From the NCBI GenBank assembly GCA_963704535.1, contig OY969916.1:2542001-2606000 (forward strand): a stretch of 64,000 nucleotides of DNA, read 5' to 3'. How positions within the stretch are numbered: the first letter of the stretch is position 1; the number at the start of each line of letters is the position of its first letter. A program made the position numbers and the translations under genes. Under the pieces are notes generated by a model that did not search any database, was not told the DNA's origin, and worked only from the letters and a program-made list of their open reading frames with translations. Shown here piece after piece: positions 25,626-33,005 of the stretch. This DNA is from G963704535 sp963704535 (GTDB lineage: Bacteria > Chloroflexota > Chloroflexia > Chloroflexales > Roseiflexaceae).

Positions 25626-28112
25626 GGGACTGAGGTGGTGCTCCCAGGCGTAGCGGGTGGCGGCGCTGCGCGAGGCGACACCCAGCTTGCCGTAGATGTT
25701 GCGTAGGTGGTTCTGCACCGTGTAGATACTGAGGACGAGCCGCTCCGCCACCTCCTTGTTGCTCAGCCCGCCGGCGATCAGCCGCAACACCTCGATCTCC
25801 CGATCGGTCAGCGCGTCGGGGCCGGCGGACACCTGCGCGACGGGCGGTGCCGGAGTCTCGGCGGGCGGCGCGAGCGCCAGGGCGATCGCCTCGTCCAGGG
25901 GCAATGCGCGGCCCGCAGCCCACGCCGCCGCCATGGCAGCCGGATCGAGCCGGGCGCTGATCGGCACCAGGGACTGCTCGTAGTCGCGGCGCTCGGCCGG
26001 GGAGAGCGGGGCGCCGATCGCCTCGCGCAGGGCCGCAGCGGCGCCAAGCAGTTGGGCTGCGCGCTCCGCGTGGCCCAACGCCCCCACCACGCCGGCCAGC
26101 CCCTCCAGGGCCGCGGCAGTCCCTTGCTGATCGCCGACCGCGCGCCGGATCGCCAGGCCCTCTGCATACAGCGGGTGCGCCGCCGCGTAGCCGCCCTGCC
26201 GGTACGTTACTAGTCCCAGATTGATCAGCACGGCGGCGACAGTGACCCTGTCGCCAAGCTCACGCTTGATCGCCAAGCTCTCGGTCAGCAGCGATTGGGC
26301 CATGGCGTAATCTTCTTGTAAACAGGCCACCAAACCCAGATTGCTAAGCGCGCTGCTCATGCCCTCACGATCGCCAAGCTCCCGGCGGATGGCCAGGCTC
26401 TCGGTCAGCAGCGATTGGGCGGTGGCATAGTCCTCACGCGCGTATGCCAGCAGACCCAGGTTGTTGAGCGCATTGGCGACGCCCACCCGATCGCCGATCG
26501 CCCGCACGAGCGCCAGACCTTCGCTATGCAGCACGCGCGCCGCTTCGTAGTCGCCCTGCACGCGGGCCAGCGTGCCCGCGCCGTTGAGCGCCCGCGCGCG
26601 CAGGACCGGCATGGGCGGGCAGCCGGCGTCGCCCGCAGTTTCACGATCTTCCGCCTGCTGCACAGCTCCCGCAGTGCGGTTCAGCGCCCGCTCCAGCCAC
26701 GCCCGACCCTCGCTCAGGGAGCTACGGATATACCAGAACCGGCATAGCGCGACCGCCAGCCGCAACCCACCTTCTGTCCGTTGTCCGTTGTCAGTTGTCC
26801 GTAGCTCTTTGTTCTTTGTCGGGTACCCTCTGGGTGGTTCTTTGTTCCAGTTATCGAGTCTCGGTTCTTGGTGCTCGGTTCCGAGGCTCCAGGCCAGCGC
26901 CGCGCGCAGGTTGGCGTGCTCGGCATCGAGCCGGCCCAGCCAGGCATCCTGCTGCGGCCCGGTAAGCGCCTGCTCGGCCTGCTCCGCCAGCCGCAGAAAG
27001 AACGCCGCGTGACGCCGCCGCAGTTCTGCCTCCTCGCCCTCGGCCGCCAGCCGCTCCATGGCATACTCACGAATGGTCTCCAGCATCTCGAAGCGCGGTG
27101 CATCCTGCGTGTCCACCGGCCGCAGCAGACTCTGATCGACGAGCGAAGCCAGCGAATTGAGAATTGAGAATTGAGAATTGAGAATGGCCTGTTCAGCGTT
27201 CTCAATTTTCAATTGTTCATTTTCAATTCTCAATTCCGAAGCAACGGCTTCGGCCGACTCGGGCGTGAAGCCGCCGACGAAGACCCCCAGCCGGCGAAAC
27301 AGCCGCTGCTCGGCCGGCTCCAGCAGGTCGTAGCTCCAAGCGATCGAGTCGCGCAACGTTTGGTGGCGGGCTGGGGCGTTGCTGGCACCGCCCGTCAGTA
27401 GGGGCAGGCGGCGGTCGAGCCGCGCCAGCAGCGCGGCCGGTGGCAGCAGCTTGATCCGCGCCGCGGCCAGCTCGATCGCCAGCGGCAGCCCATCGAGCTG
27501 ACGGCAGATCGCCGCCACGGCCCCGGCGTTCGCCGCAGTCAGCGTAAAGTCCGGCTTGGCTGAACGCGCGCGGGCCACAAAGAGCTGCACCGCCTCGGAC
27601 TGCGCCGCCTGCTCGGGCTGGTGTGGGTCGGGCAGGGCCAGCGGGGGCATGGGGAACTCTTGCTCGCCCGACAGGCGCAGCGGCGCCCGGCTGGTGATCA
27701 GAGCCTTCACGCCGGGCGCGGCGGCCAGCAGCTCGGCCAGCAGCGGCGCGGCGGCCAACACCTGCTCGAAGTTATCGAGGATCAGCAGTAGCCGCTTGGT
27801 GCCCAGATGCGCGATCAGGCACTCCAGCAGGGGCTGTCCGCCGCTTTCGCCGATCGCAAGCGCCTGGGCGATCACCGGCGCCACCAGGGCCGGGTCGCGA
27901 ACCAGCGCGAGCGCGGCGAAGCAGACGCCGTCGGGAAAGGTATGCTGGAGGTCGGCGGCAACGCGGATGGCCAGGCGCGTTTTGCCGGCACCGCCAGGGC
28001 CAGCCAGAGTGAGCACGCGCGTGGCCCCAAGCAGCTCCACGACTTGCGCGATCTCGCGCTCACGGCCGATAAAGCTGGTGAATGGGGCGGGCAGGTTGCT
28101 GGCTGTGCTCAT
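25620..28112 (-). CDS. LuxR-family ATPase/TPR transcriptional regulator with repeat-derived inserts
   Basis: 830 residues from ATG 28112, with AAGGAGGTG 4 nt upstream. The N-terminal STAND/NB-ARC-like ATPase has Walker A LAGPGGAGKTRLA (about residues 37-49), Walker B LLLILDNFEQVL and ITSRAPLRLSGEQ. It is followed by the GLPLAIELAAARIKLLPPAA block. The middle consists of TPR repeats such as ANALNNLGLLAYAREDYATA, ending near residue 700. The C-terminal LuxR helix-turn-helix is LTDREIEVLRLIAGGLSNKE to VQNHLRNIYGKL. Two stretches are foreign to the family: ELRIENEQLKIENAEQ with ILNSQFSILNS (about 295-320), and a LRTTDNGQRTEGG segment (about 415-450). Both are read from heptanucleotide elements. 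Such regulators couple ligand-driven oligomerisation to DNA binding. Confidence 0.88.
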   Translation of the reverse strand: MSTASNLPAPFTSFIGREREIAQVVELLGATRVLTLAGPGGAGKTRLAIRVAADLQHTFPDGVCFAALALVRDPALVAPVIAQALAIGESGGQPLLECLIAHLGTKRLLLILDNFEQVLAAAPLLAELLAAAPGVKALITSRAPLRLSGEQEFPMPPLALPDPHQPEQAAQSEAVQLFVARARSAKPDFTLTAANAGAVAAICRQLDGLPLAIELAAARIKLLPPAALLARLDRRLPLLTGGASNAPARHQTLRDSIAWSYDLLEPAEQRLFRRLGVFVGGFTPESAEAVASELRIENEQLKIENAEQAILNSQFSILNSLASLVDQSLLRPVDTQDAPRFEMLETIREYAMERLAAEGEEAELRRRHAAFFLRLAEQAEQALTGPQQDAWLGRLDAEHANLRAALAWSLGTEHQEPRLDNWNKEPPRGYPTKNKELRTTDNGQRTEGGLRLAVALCRFWYIRSSLSEGRAWLERALNRTAGAVQQAEDRETAGDAGCPPMPVLRARALNGAGTLARVQGDYEAARVLHSEGLALVRAIGDRVGVANALNNLGLLAYAREDYATAQSLLTESLAIRRELGDREGMSSALSNLGLVACLQEDYAMAQSLLTESLAIKRELGDRVTVAAVLINLGLVTYRQGGYAAAHPLYAEGLAIRRAVGDQQGTAAALEGLAGVVGALGHAERAAQLLGAAAALREAIGAPLSPAERRDYEQSLVPISARLDPAAMAAAWAAGRALPLDEAIALALAPPAETPAPPVAQVSAGPDALTDREIEVLRLIAGGLSNKEVAERLVLSIYTVQNHLRNIYGKLGVASRSAATRYAWEHHLSPL
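26768..26885. repeat. heptanucleotide repeat tract inside the LuxR-type gene (TTGTCCG / GGTTCTT)
   Basis: ctgtccgttgtccgttgtca passes into ttgttctttgtcgggtacc and ggttctttgttccag units. On the coding strand this reads EPRLDNWNKEP and TTDNGQRT-like peptides in a position where related proteins run directly from the ATPase accessory domain into the TPRs. Confidence 0.65.
27153..27236. repeat. TTCTCAA-type heptanucleotide palindrome inside the LuxR-type gene
   Basis: gaattgagaattgagaattg units on the left are mirrored by ttctcaattttcaattgttc and cattttcaattctcaattc on the right. On the coding strand one arm avoids the TGA that pure TTGAGAA units would create, by A/G substitutions (giving IENEQLKIEN). 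Confidence 0.75.
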
Positions 28113-28271
28113 GGGGCACCTCCTTCGACAATGTAGGGAATAGAACGCGGATCAGACGGATCGAACCGATCTGTACGGATCAGGAAAAGAAGCCATCCGT
28201 GGACATCCGCTCCATCCGTAGCATCCGTGTTCGATGCCCGAACATCTCCTTTGGAATTGCACTGGCTAACT

Positions 28272-29390
28272 TCAACGAGCGCTACGGGCCAACGCGACAG
28301 CCCCATCGATTGGAAGCGCCTGGCCGGCGGCCCACAGCTCCTCGGCCTGCTGCGGGTCGAGCTGGGCGCGGGCGACGGTGAGGGTCTCGTCGTAGGCCTG
28401 CCGGTCGACGGGCAGCACCGGCGAGCCGATCGCCGCGCGGATGGCGCCGGCCGCGCCGTAGAGCCGGATGGTTCGCGCCGGCGCGCCCTGGGCCAGCGCG
28501 ATCTCGCCCAGGCCCTCCAGGCACTCGGCGATACCGAGCTTATCGCCCAGCTCGTGGCGCAGCGCCAGCGCCTCGTCGTAGGCGTCGAGCGCGGGGGTGT
28601 TGTCGCCTTGGCGGTGCAGCGCGCGGCCGAGGCCGGTCAGCGAGAGGCTGGCGCTACGCAGGTCGCCGAGTTCGCGCAGCGTCACCAGGCTTTCCTCGAA
28701 GAAGCGCGCCGCTGCGGCGTTGTCGCCCTGGATCAGCGCAAGCTGGCCCAGGCTGCTCAGCGTGGTGGCGGTGCCCTGCTTCATGCCGATCGCGTCCCAG
28801 AGCGCCAGGCTCTCGGCCAGCAGTCGGCGGGCCTCGGCGATATCGCCGCCGGAATCGTAGATCGCGGCGGCGAGGTTGTGCATAGCAACGGCCATCCCGT
28901 AGCGGTCGCCGATCTCGCGATCGATCGCGACCACCTCGGAGAAGCAGGCCATCGCGCGGCGGAAGTCGCTCTGCTTGTACAGCGTGCCGCCGAGATTATT
29001 GAGCGCCGACGCGATGCCGGCCGGGTCTTCCAGGTGGCGCGCGACGGCGGCGGCGAGCGCCTCGAACTCGGCCACGTCGAGGGTGAAGCGACCGGCGCGG
29101 TTGAACTGCAATGTTTCGCGGGTGATCAGCAGGAACGGCGGGGTGGCCGCCTGATCGCGGATGGTCTGGCGCAGCTTGGCCAGCGCCTGGCACAGGCTGT
29201 TGCGGGCGACCTGCGGCGCCTGGTCGGGCCACAGCAGCTCGGCGATCACGTCGCGCTGGTGACTGCGGTCGCGCTCGACGGCTAGGTAGACCAGCAGCGC
29301 GCGCACCTTGGCGTAGTCGAAGCCGGCGACCGGCTGCTGGTCGAGTGCGATCTGGATGGGCCCGAGCAGGGCCAGGGATGGGTGAGTCAT
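28272..29390 (-). CDS. SARP-type winged-helix domain fused directly to TPR tail (middle lost)
   Basis: 372 residues from ATG 29390. Residues 1-95 (LALLGPIQIALDQQPVAGFD, YAKVRALLVYLAVE, ARNSLCQALAKLRQTI) match the OmpR-like winged helix at the front of SARP/AfsR-type regulators. In these, a BTAD domain and then a STAND ATPase normally follow. Here, after TLDVAEFEALAAAVARHLED, the protein goes straight to TPR repeats (ALNNLGGTLYKQSDFRRAM and five more). It ends in the same tail as the neighbouring LuxR regulator (IGSPVLPVDRQAYDE compared with IGAPLSPAERRDYEQ). I infer an in-frame internal deletion or recombination that removed the ATPase. It may still bind DNA. A 159-bp gap with ATCCGT-like repeats separates it from the LuxR-type gene. 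Confidence 0.75.
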   Translation of the reverse strand: MTHPSLALLGPIQIALDQQPVAGFDYAKVRALLVYLAVERDRSHQRDVIAELLWPDQAPQVARNSLCQALAKLRQTIRDQAATPPFLLITRETLQFNRAGRFTLDVAEFEALAAAVARHLEDPAGIASALNNLGGTLYKQSDFRRAMACFSEVVAIDREIGDRYGMAVAMHNLAAAIYDSGGDIAEARRLLAESLALWDAIGMKQGTATTLSSLGQLALIQGDNAAAARFFEESLVTLRELGDLRSASLSLTGLGRALHRQGDNTPALDAYDEALALRHELGDKLGIAECLEGLGEIALAQGAPARTIRLYGAAGAIRAAIGSPVLPVDRQAYDETLTVARAQLDPQQAEELWAAGQALPIDGAVALARSAR

Positions 29391-29410
29391 TTGTCAGGTT
29401 GGTTGGTGGG

Positions 29411-29526
29411 GCGTATTGCATACGCCGGGCGTATGCAATACGCCCTTACGTCGTCCGTCGCGGCGTGTTGCGTGTTGCGTGTTGCGTGATCCTTGTCATC
29501 TTGTCATCTTGTCATCTTGTCATCTG
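29411..29526. repeat. three adjacent repeats: GGGCGTATTGC palindrome, CGTGTTG heptads, CTTGTCAT octads
   Basis: gggcgtattgcatacgcc and ggcgtatgcaatacgccc form a nearly perfect stem (about 29412-29451). Three to four copies of CGTGTTG (29464-29488) and four of TTGTCATC (29492-29526) follow. Beyond it catcctccatcctccatcct is a further short tandem tract. No gene is seen between 29391 and 29686. Confidence 0.8.
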
Positions 29527-29686
29527 GCCACCAAGGGTCATCCTCCATCCTCCATCCTCCGGCGGCAGTGTACCACAACCGGGCATTTTGCGTTGATTTT
29601 GCGATCGGCTTGTAGGATACCCCAGGTTGTTTATGAAGCACTGTTCCGTGAGGTCACACTCACGCGCTATATGAGGAGTTGACACA

Positions 29687-31210
29687 GTGAAACGCTTTGA
29701 ATTGATCATGATCTATACGCGCCGGTCGAGTGTCGGTCGGCTCGCGCTGACGCTACTATTCGCGCTGCTATCGCTGATCGGGCTGGGGTGGAACGCGGCC
29801 GCCGAGGCCCGTACGGCGGCGGATGGCGAGTATGTGCTCTATCTACCGATGATGCAGCAGCAGGTGAGCGGCAGCCAGGCGCCGACCCCCACGCCGACTC
29901 AGCCGCCCACGACCCCGACGCCGCCGCCGACTCCGACGTCCGGCGATGTCGGCGGCCTGTTCCTGACCCGCTCGCCGCAGACGGTCAGCGCCGATATTGC
30001 CGTGGACGCGGCCGGCGGGGTGCATGTGGCGTACGCCGGGTACGTCGGCTACGGCACGCTCAGCCCCGGCTACTACGGCTATTGCGGCCAGCCGGCGGCC
30101 TGCGCCAACCCGGCCAACTGGCAGATCGTCTCGTTCGGATCGGGCCGGGATTATGTCGTGAAGGTGGAGCTGGAGCTGACCGCCGCCGGGCAGCCGCGGC
30201 TGCTGTTGTACAACGACGATAATGGCCGGATCTACACCTACGCCGCGTGCGACGCAAACTGCGGCAACCCGGCCAATTGGGGCACCGTCGATGTCACGCG
30301 GGTCCAGAGCCATGTCGACCTGGATACCTTTGAGTACAGCTATCACTCGTTTGAGCTTGATCCGCAGGGCCGGCCGCGCTTCATCTACGAGGATCATTAC
30401 GGCAGCATTCACAACGGCCTGTACTATGTGTTCTGCGACGCTGATTGCACCGATGGGCAGAACTGGTATGAGCTGAACATCAGCGCCGGGCCGGAGTACG
30501 ACGGCGATCTTGTGCAATCGCCGGATCTCAAGTTCACCGCCCAGGGCCAGCCGCGCATTATCACCCAGCTTTACTCGAACAATGAGAACTACCCTGAGGG
30601 CGTCTACTATATCACCTGCGACGCGGGCTGCGAGGATCTGGGGCAGTGGCAGCGCACCCGCATCCTCGACCGGGGCCACGGGCACGCCTCGTGGACGCTG
30701 GCCCTGGACGCCAGCGACCGTCCGCGCGTGGCCTTCTACCAGGCCGAGACCGACGACGGCGGCAACCTGCTGCACTATGTTTGGTGCGACGCGAACTGCA
30801 CCAGCGCCGCCAACTGGGGCATGGCGCCCCTCGGGCTGGCGCAGGGCGACGGGCAGGACCCGGCGATCGTGCTGGACAAGCAGGGCCGGCCGCGAATCGC
30901 CTACACCAAGGAGACCCTCGGCGGCATCGGCTACCTGTGGTGCGACAGCCAGTGCGAGTCCGGCGCGGCCCAGTGGCAGGACCGCCTGGCCGAGCCAATG
31001 GACGACCTGAACGCCGACTACCCGGTCCCGCCGTCATTCGACTGCACGCTCGCGACATGGTCGGGCATCCGGCCGGCGCTGGCACTCGACCCGGCTGGCA
31101 ACCCACGGATCGGGTACGAGAGCGAGCAGATCGTGGGGGGCCAGTGTGCGGCGAAGATCAATTACCGAGCGGTGCGGTTTGTGTTCTTCCGTCAGGTAGC
31201 CGCGTGGTGA
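29687..31210 (+). CDS. secreted repeat protein with Pro-Thr linker, function unknown
   Basis: 507 residues from GTG 29687, with AGGAG 8 nt upstream. A signal peptide is clear (RLALTLLFALLSLIGLGWNA), followed by YVLYLPMMQQQ, a motif common after the signal in Chloroflexota surface proteins. A linker of alternating Pro and Thr follows (about residues 66-85). The remaining 420 residues contain about five blade-like repeats, each with an LDxQGRPR-type strand (ELDPQGRPRFIYED, VLDKQGRPRIAYTK, ALDPAGNPRIGYES) and a two-Cys loop CDANC---NW (CDANCGNPANWG, CDADCTDGQNWYE, CDAGCEDLGQWQ, CDANCTSAANWG). This looks like a disulphide-stabilised beta-propeller exposed outside the cell. The ligand is unknown. 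Confidence 0.78.
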   Translation: MKRFELIMIYTRRSSVGRLALTLLFALLSLIGLGWNAAAEARTAADGEYVLYLPMMQQQVSGSQAPTPTPTQPPTTPTPPPTPTSGDVGGLFLTRSPQTVSADIAVDAAGGVHVAYAGYVGYGTLSPGYYGYCGQPAACANPANWQIVSFGSGRDYVVKVELELTAAGQPRLLLYNDDNGRIYTYAACDANCGNPANWGTVDVTRVQSHVDLDTFEYSYHSFELDPQGRPRFIYEDHYGSIHNGLYYVFCDADCTDGQNWYELNISAGPEYDGDLVQSPDLKFTAQGQPRIITQLYSNNENYPEGVYYITCDAGCEDLGQWQRTRILDRGHGHASWTLALDASDRPRVAFYQAETDDGGNLLHYVWCDANCTSAANWGMAPLGLAQGDGQDPAIVLDKQGRPRIAYTKETLGGIGYLWCDSQCESGAAQWQDRLAEPMDDLNADYPVPPSFDCTLATWSGIRPALALDPAGNPRIGYESEQIVGGQCAAKINYRAVRFVFFRQVAAW

Positions 31211-31225
31211 CGCTTTTCTTCACAG

Positions 31226-31286
31226 TTCGTGGAAAAAAAGGGAGTTTGAGGGGGCTGCCCCCTCAAACTCCCTTTTTTTCCACGAA
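31226..31286. terminator. perfect 30-bp-arm hairpin element
   Basis: Left arm 31226-31255 and right arm 31257-31286 are exact complements with a one-base centre: ttcgtggaaaaaaagggagt continuing to gagggggc, then the mirror ending ccacgaa. It lies 16 nt after the secreted protein stop and would be a very stable terminator. Its core is the dispersed GGGAGTTTGAGGGGG hairpin. Confidence 0.8.
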
Positions 31287-31387
31287 CAATGACACCGTAT
31301 ATAGCGTTCCTAAATGAGTTGTAAAAGGGGGTGTGGGGGAAGCCCCCGCAGAAAAGCCCGCCCACATTTACAACTCAAATAGGTTTG

Positions 31388-31482
31388 CTATACTAACTCG
31401 CGTTCTGGTGGAGAAGATGTGAGTGGGAGAAAACAAAATCGTGGAGGGCGGCCCCTCCACACCTCCCCACCGCAAGATGCCA
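31388..31482. repeat. dispersed ~90-bp repeat, copy 2
   Basis: tatactaactcgcgttctgg, tggagaagatgtgagtgg, aaatcgtggagggcggcccc and ctccccaccgcaagatgcc match the reverse strand of 17655-17745. Here it is intergenic (between the secreted protein and the MFS gene). A separate stem near 31325-31360 (gtgtgggggaagcccccgca) is also present. The gap 31211-31627 holds only repeats. Confidence 0.8.
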
Positions 31483-31627
31483 CACTTGCGACTTGGTATT
31501 ACATAGAATGGGGAAGGCGTCGCTGATCTACTTGCGCGGGAAGCCCCAATCCGGTACACTTGTGCGCGGCAAACTCCCTGGTTTCAAACAAGAGGTGCGC
31601 GGCGACGTCGCCTACCTGAGATCCCCG

Positions 31628-32887
31628 ATGATCACTCGTTATGTCCAGCAGCTCCGCCCGCTCGGCGCGGCGGTCGCGTTCTACTTCGTCGCGGTCGCGC
31701 TGGTGGGGTTTGCGTTCGACGGCGGGATCTATGCGGTCCTGCTCAACCTGTTCCTGGTGCGCCTGGACTACGGGCCAGAGCTGATCGGCCTCGTGAACTC
31801 GGCCGGCACGCTGACGTTTGCCCTTTCCAGTCTGCCGGCCGGCATACTCGGCGAGCGCTGGGGAACCCGGCGTATGATGCTGGTCGGGCTGGGGCTGCTG
31901 CTGGCCGGGTGCGTGCTGTTCCCGCTGGCCGACCTACTCGCGCCCGGCTGGCGGCTGCCCTGGCTGCTGGCGAACAGTATTGTGCTCTACCTGGGGCTAG
32001 CGCTGTTCTTCGTGAACACCGCCCCGTATGTAATGGGAGCCATCGGCGCCCAGCAGCGCAACCTGGCCTTCTCATTCCAGACGGCGCTGCTCTCGCTCTC
32101 ATCGATGGCCGGCAGCCTGGTCGGCGGCTTCCTGCCGCCCGCGATCGTGGGGCTGATCGGGGCCTCGCTCGCGCAGCCGGCGCCCTACCGCTATGCGCTG
32201 CTCACGGCTGGGCTGGCGCTGATCCCGGCGATGTTCGCGATCCGGGCGGCGCGCCCCGGCCTCCCGCAGCGCGAAACGCCGCTGCTGGTGGCCGAGCTGC
32301 CCGCCGCAGCCCCGGCGGCACCGATCATGGGGCTGCTGGCGATGATCGCGCTGGTGCGGGTGCTCCAAGTTGCCGGCCTGGCGGCGCTCTCGACGTTCTT
32401 TAATGTCTACCTCGACCGCGAGCTGATGGTGCCGATCGCGCAGATCGGTATCATTATCGCGTTCGGTCGCTTGCTCGGCGTCCCGGCGGCCCTGGTAACA
32501 TCGGCACTGACGGCGCGGTTCGGCAACCGGGCCGTGGTGATCGCGGCCTCGGTCGGCACGGCGCTCAGCATCCTACCGATCGCGCTCATCCCGCACTGGG
32601 GCGCGGCCGGGTTGAGCTTTGTCGGCGTAGTCGGCCTTTCCTGGATTCGTTATGCCTCGTCGCTGGTCTACTTCATGGAGCTGGTGCCGCCCACCCGCCG
32701 CGCGACCGTCTCCGGCGTGAGTGAGATGGCCGCCGGGGTCTGCTTCACGGCGCTGACCTTCGGCGGCGGCTACGTGATCACGCTGCTCGGCTACCGCAGC
32801 CTGTTTCTAATCGGCGCCACCATCACCGGCCTGGGCGCCCTGGTCTTCTGGTTCGCTTTCCGTGGGCGCGGCCCCGCCGCACGCTAG
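31628..32887 (+). CDS. major facilitator superfamily transporter
   Basis: 419 residues from ATG 31628; in-frame starts from 31493 would prepend a hydrophilic segment read from the repeat region, so I prefer the later one although no strong ribosome site is seen. Twelve membrane segments are recognisable. The MFS loop 2-3 signature appears as GILGERWGTRRMMLVGLGLL, and a weaker repeat of it is in the second half (TSALTARFGNRAVVIAASVG). Substrate is not readable; drug or sugar efflux are both possible. It is followed by a MITE-like element and then the convergent NRPS gene, so it could be the exporter for the NRPS product, but that is only proximity. Confidence 0.85.
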   Translation: MITRYVQQLRPLGAAVAFYFVAVALVGFAFDGGIYAVLLNLFLVRLDYGPELIGLVNSAGTLTFALSSLPAGILGERWGTRRMMLVGLGLLLAGCVLFPLADLLAPGWRLPWLLANSIVLYLGLALFFVNTAPYVMGAIGAQQRNLAFSFQTALLSLSSMAGSLVGGFLPPAIVGLIGASLAQPAPYRYALLTAGLALIPAMFAIRAARPGLPQRETPLLVAELPAAAPAAPIMGLLAMIALVRVLQVAGLAALSTFFNVYLDRELMVPIAQIGIIIAFGRLLGVPAALVTSALTARFGNRAVVIAASVGTALSILPIALIPHWGAAGLSFVGVVGLSWIRYASSLVYFMELVPPTRRATVSGVSEMAAGVCFTALTFGGGYVITLLGYRSLFLIGATITGLGALVFWFAFRGRGPAAR

Positions 32888-32897
32888 TACAGCTCTC

Positions 32898-32998
32898 AGA
32901 GGCTGTCTGAAAAGGGGGAGTTTGAGGGGGCAGCCCCTCAAACTCCCCCTTTTCACCACGGCTTATAAGCGACAAATCAACCTTTTCAGACAGCCTCT
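32898..32998. mobile_element. MITE-like element with perfect 18-bp terminal inverted repeats (type copy)
   Basis: The left end AGAGGCTGTCTGAAAAGG (32898-32915) is the exact reverse complement of the right end CCTTTTCAGACAGCCTCT (32981-32998). Inside are the G-rich hairpin gggggagtttgagggggcag with ccctcaaactccccc, and a spacer ccacggcttataagcgacaa. Total 101 bp, no coding capacity, no clear target duplication. Copies or halves are at 4301, 9872, 11603, 19817, 47655 and 53905. Confidence 0.85.
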
Positions 32999-33005
32999 CA
33001 GACAC

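Noticed and set aside
28113..28271. Small gene between the two regulators
   Set aside because: The stretch is made of ATCCGT-like repeats; open frames here have no ribosome site or protein-like composition.
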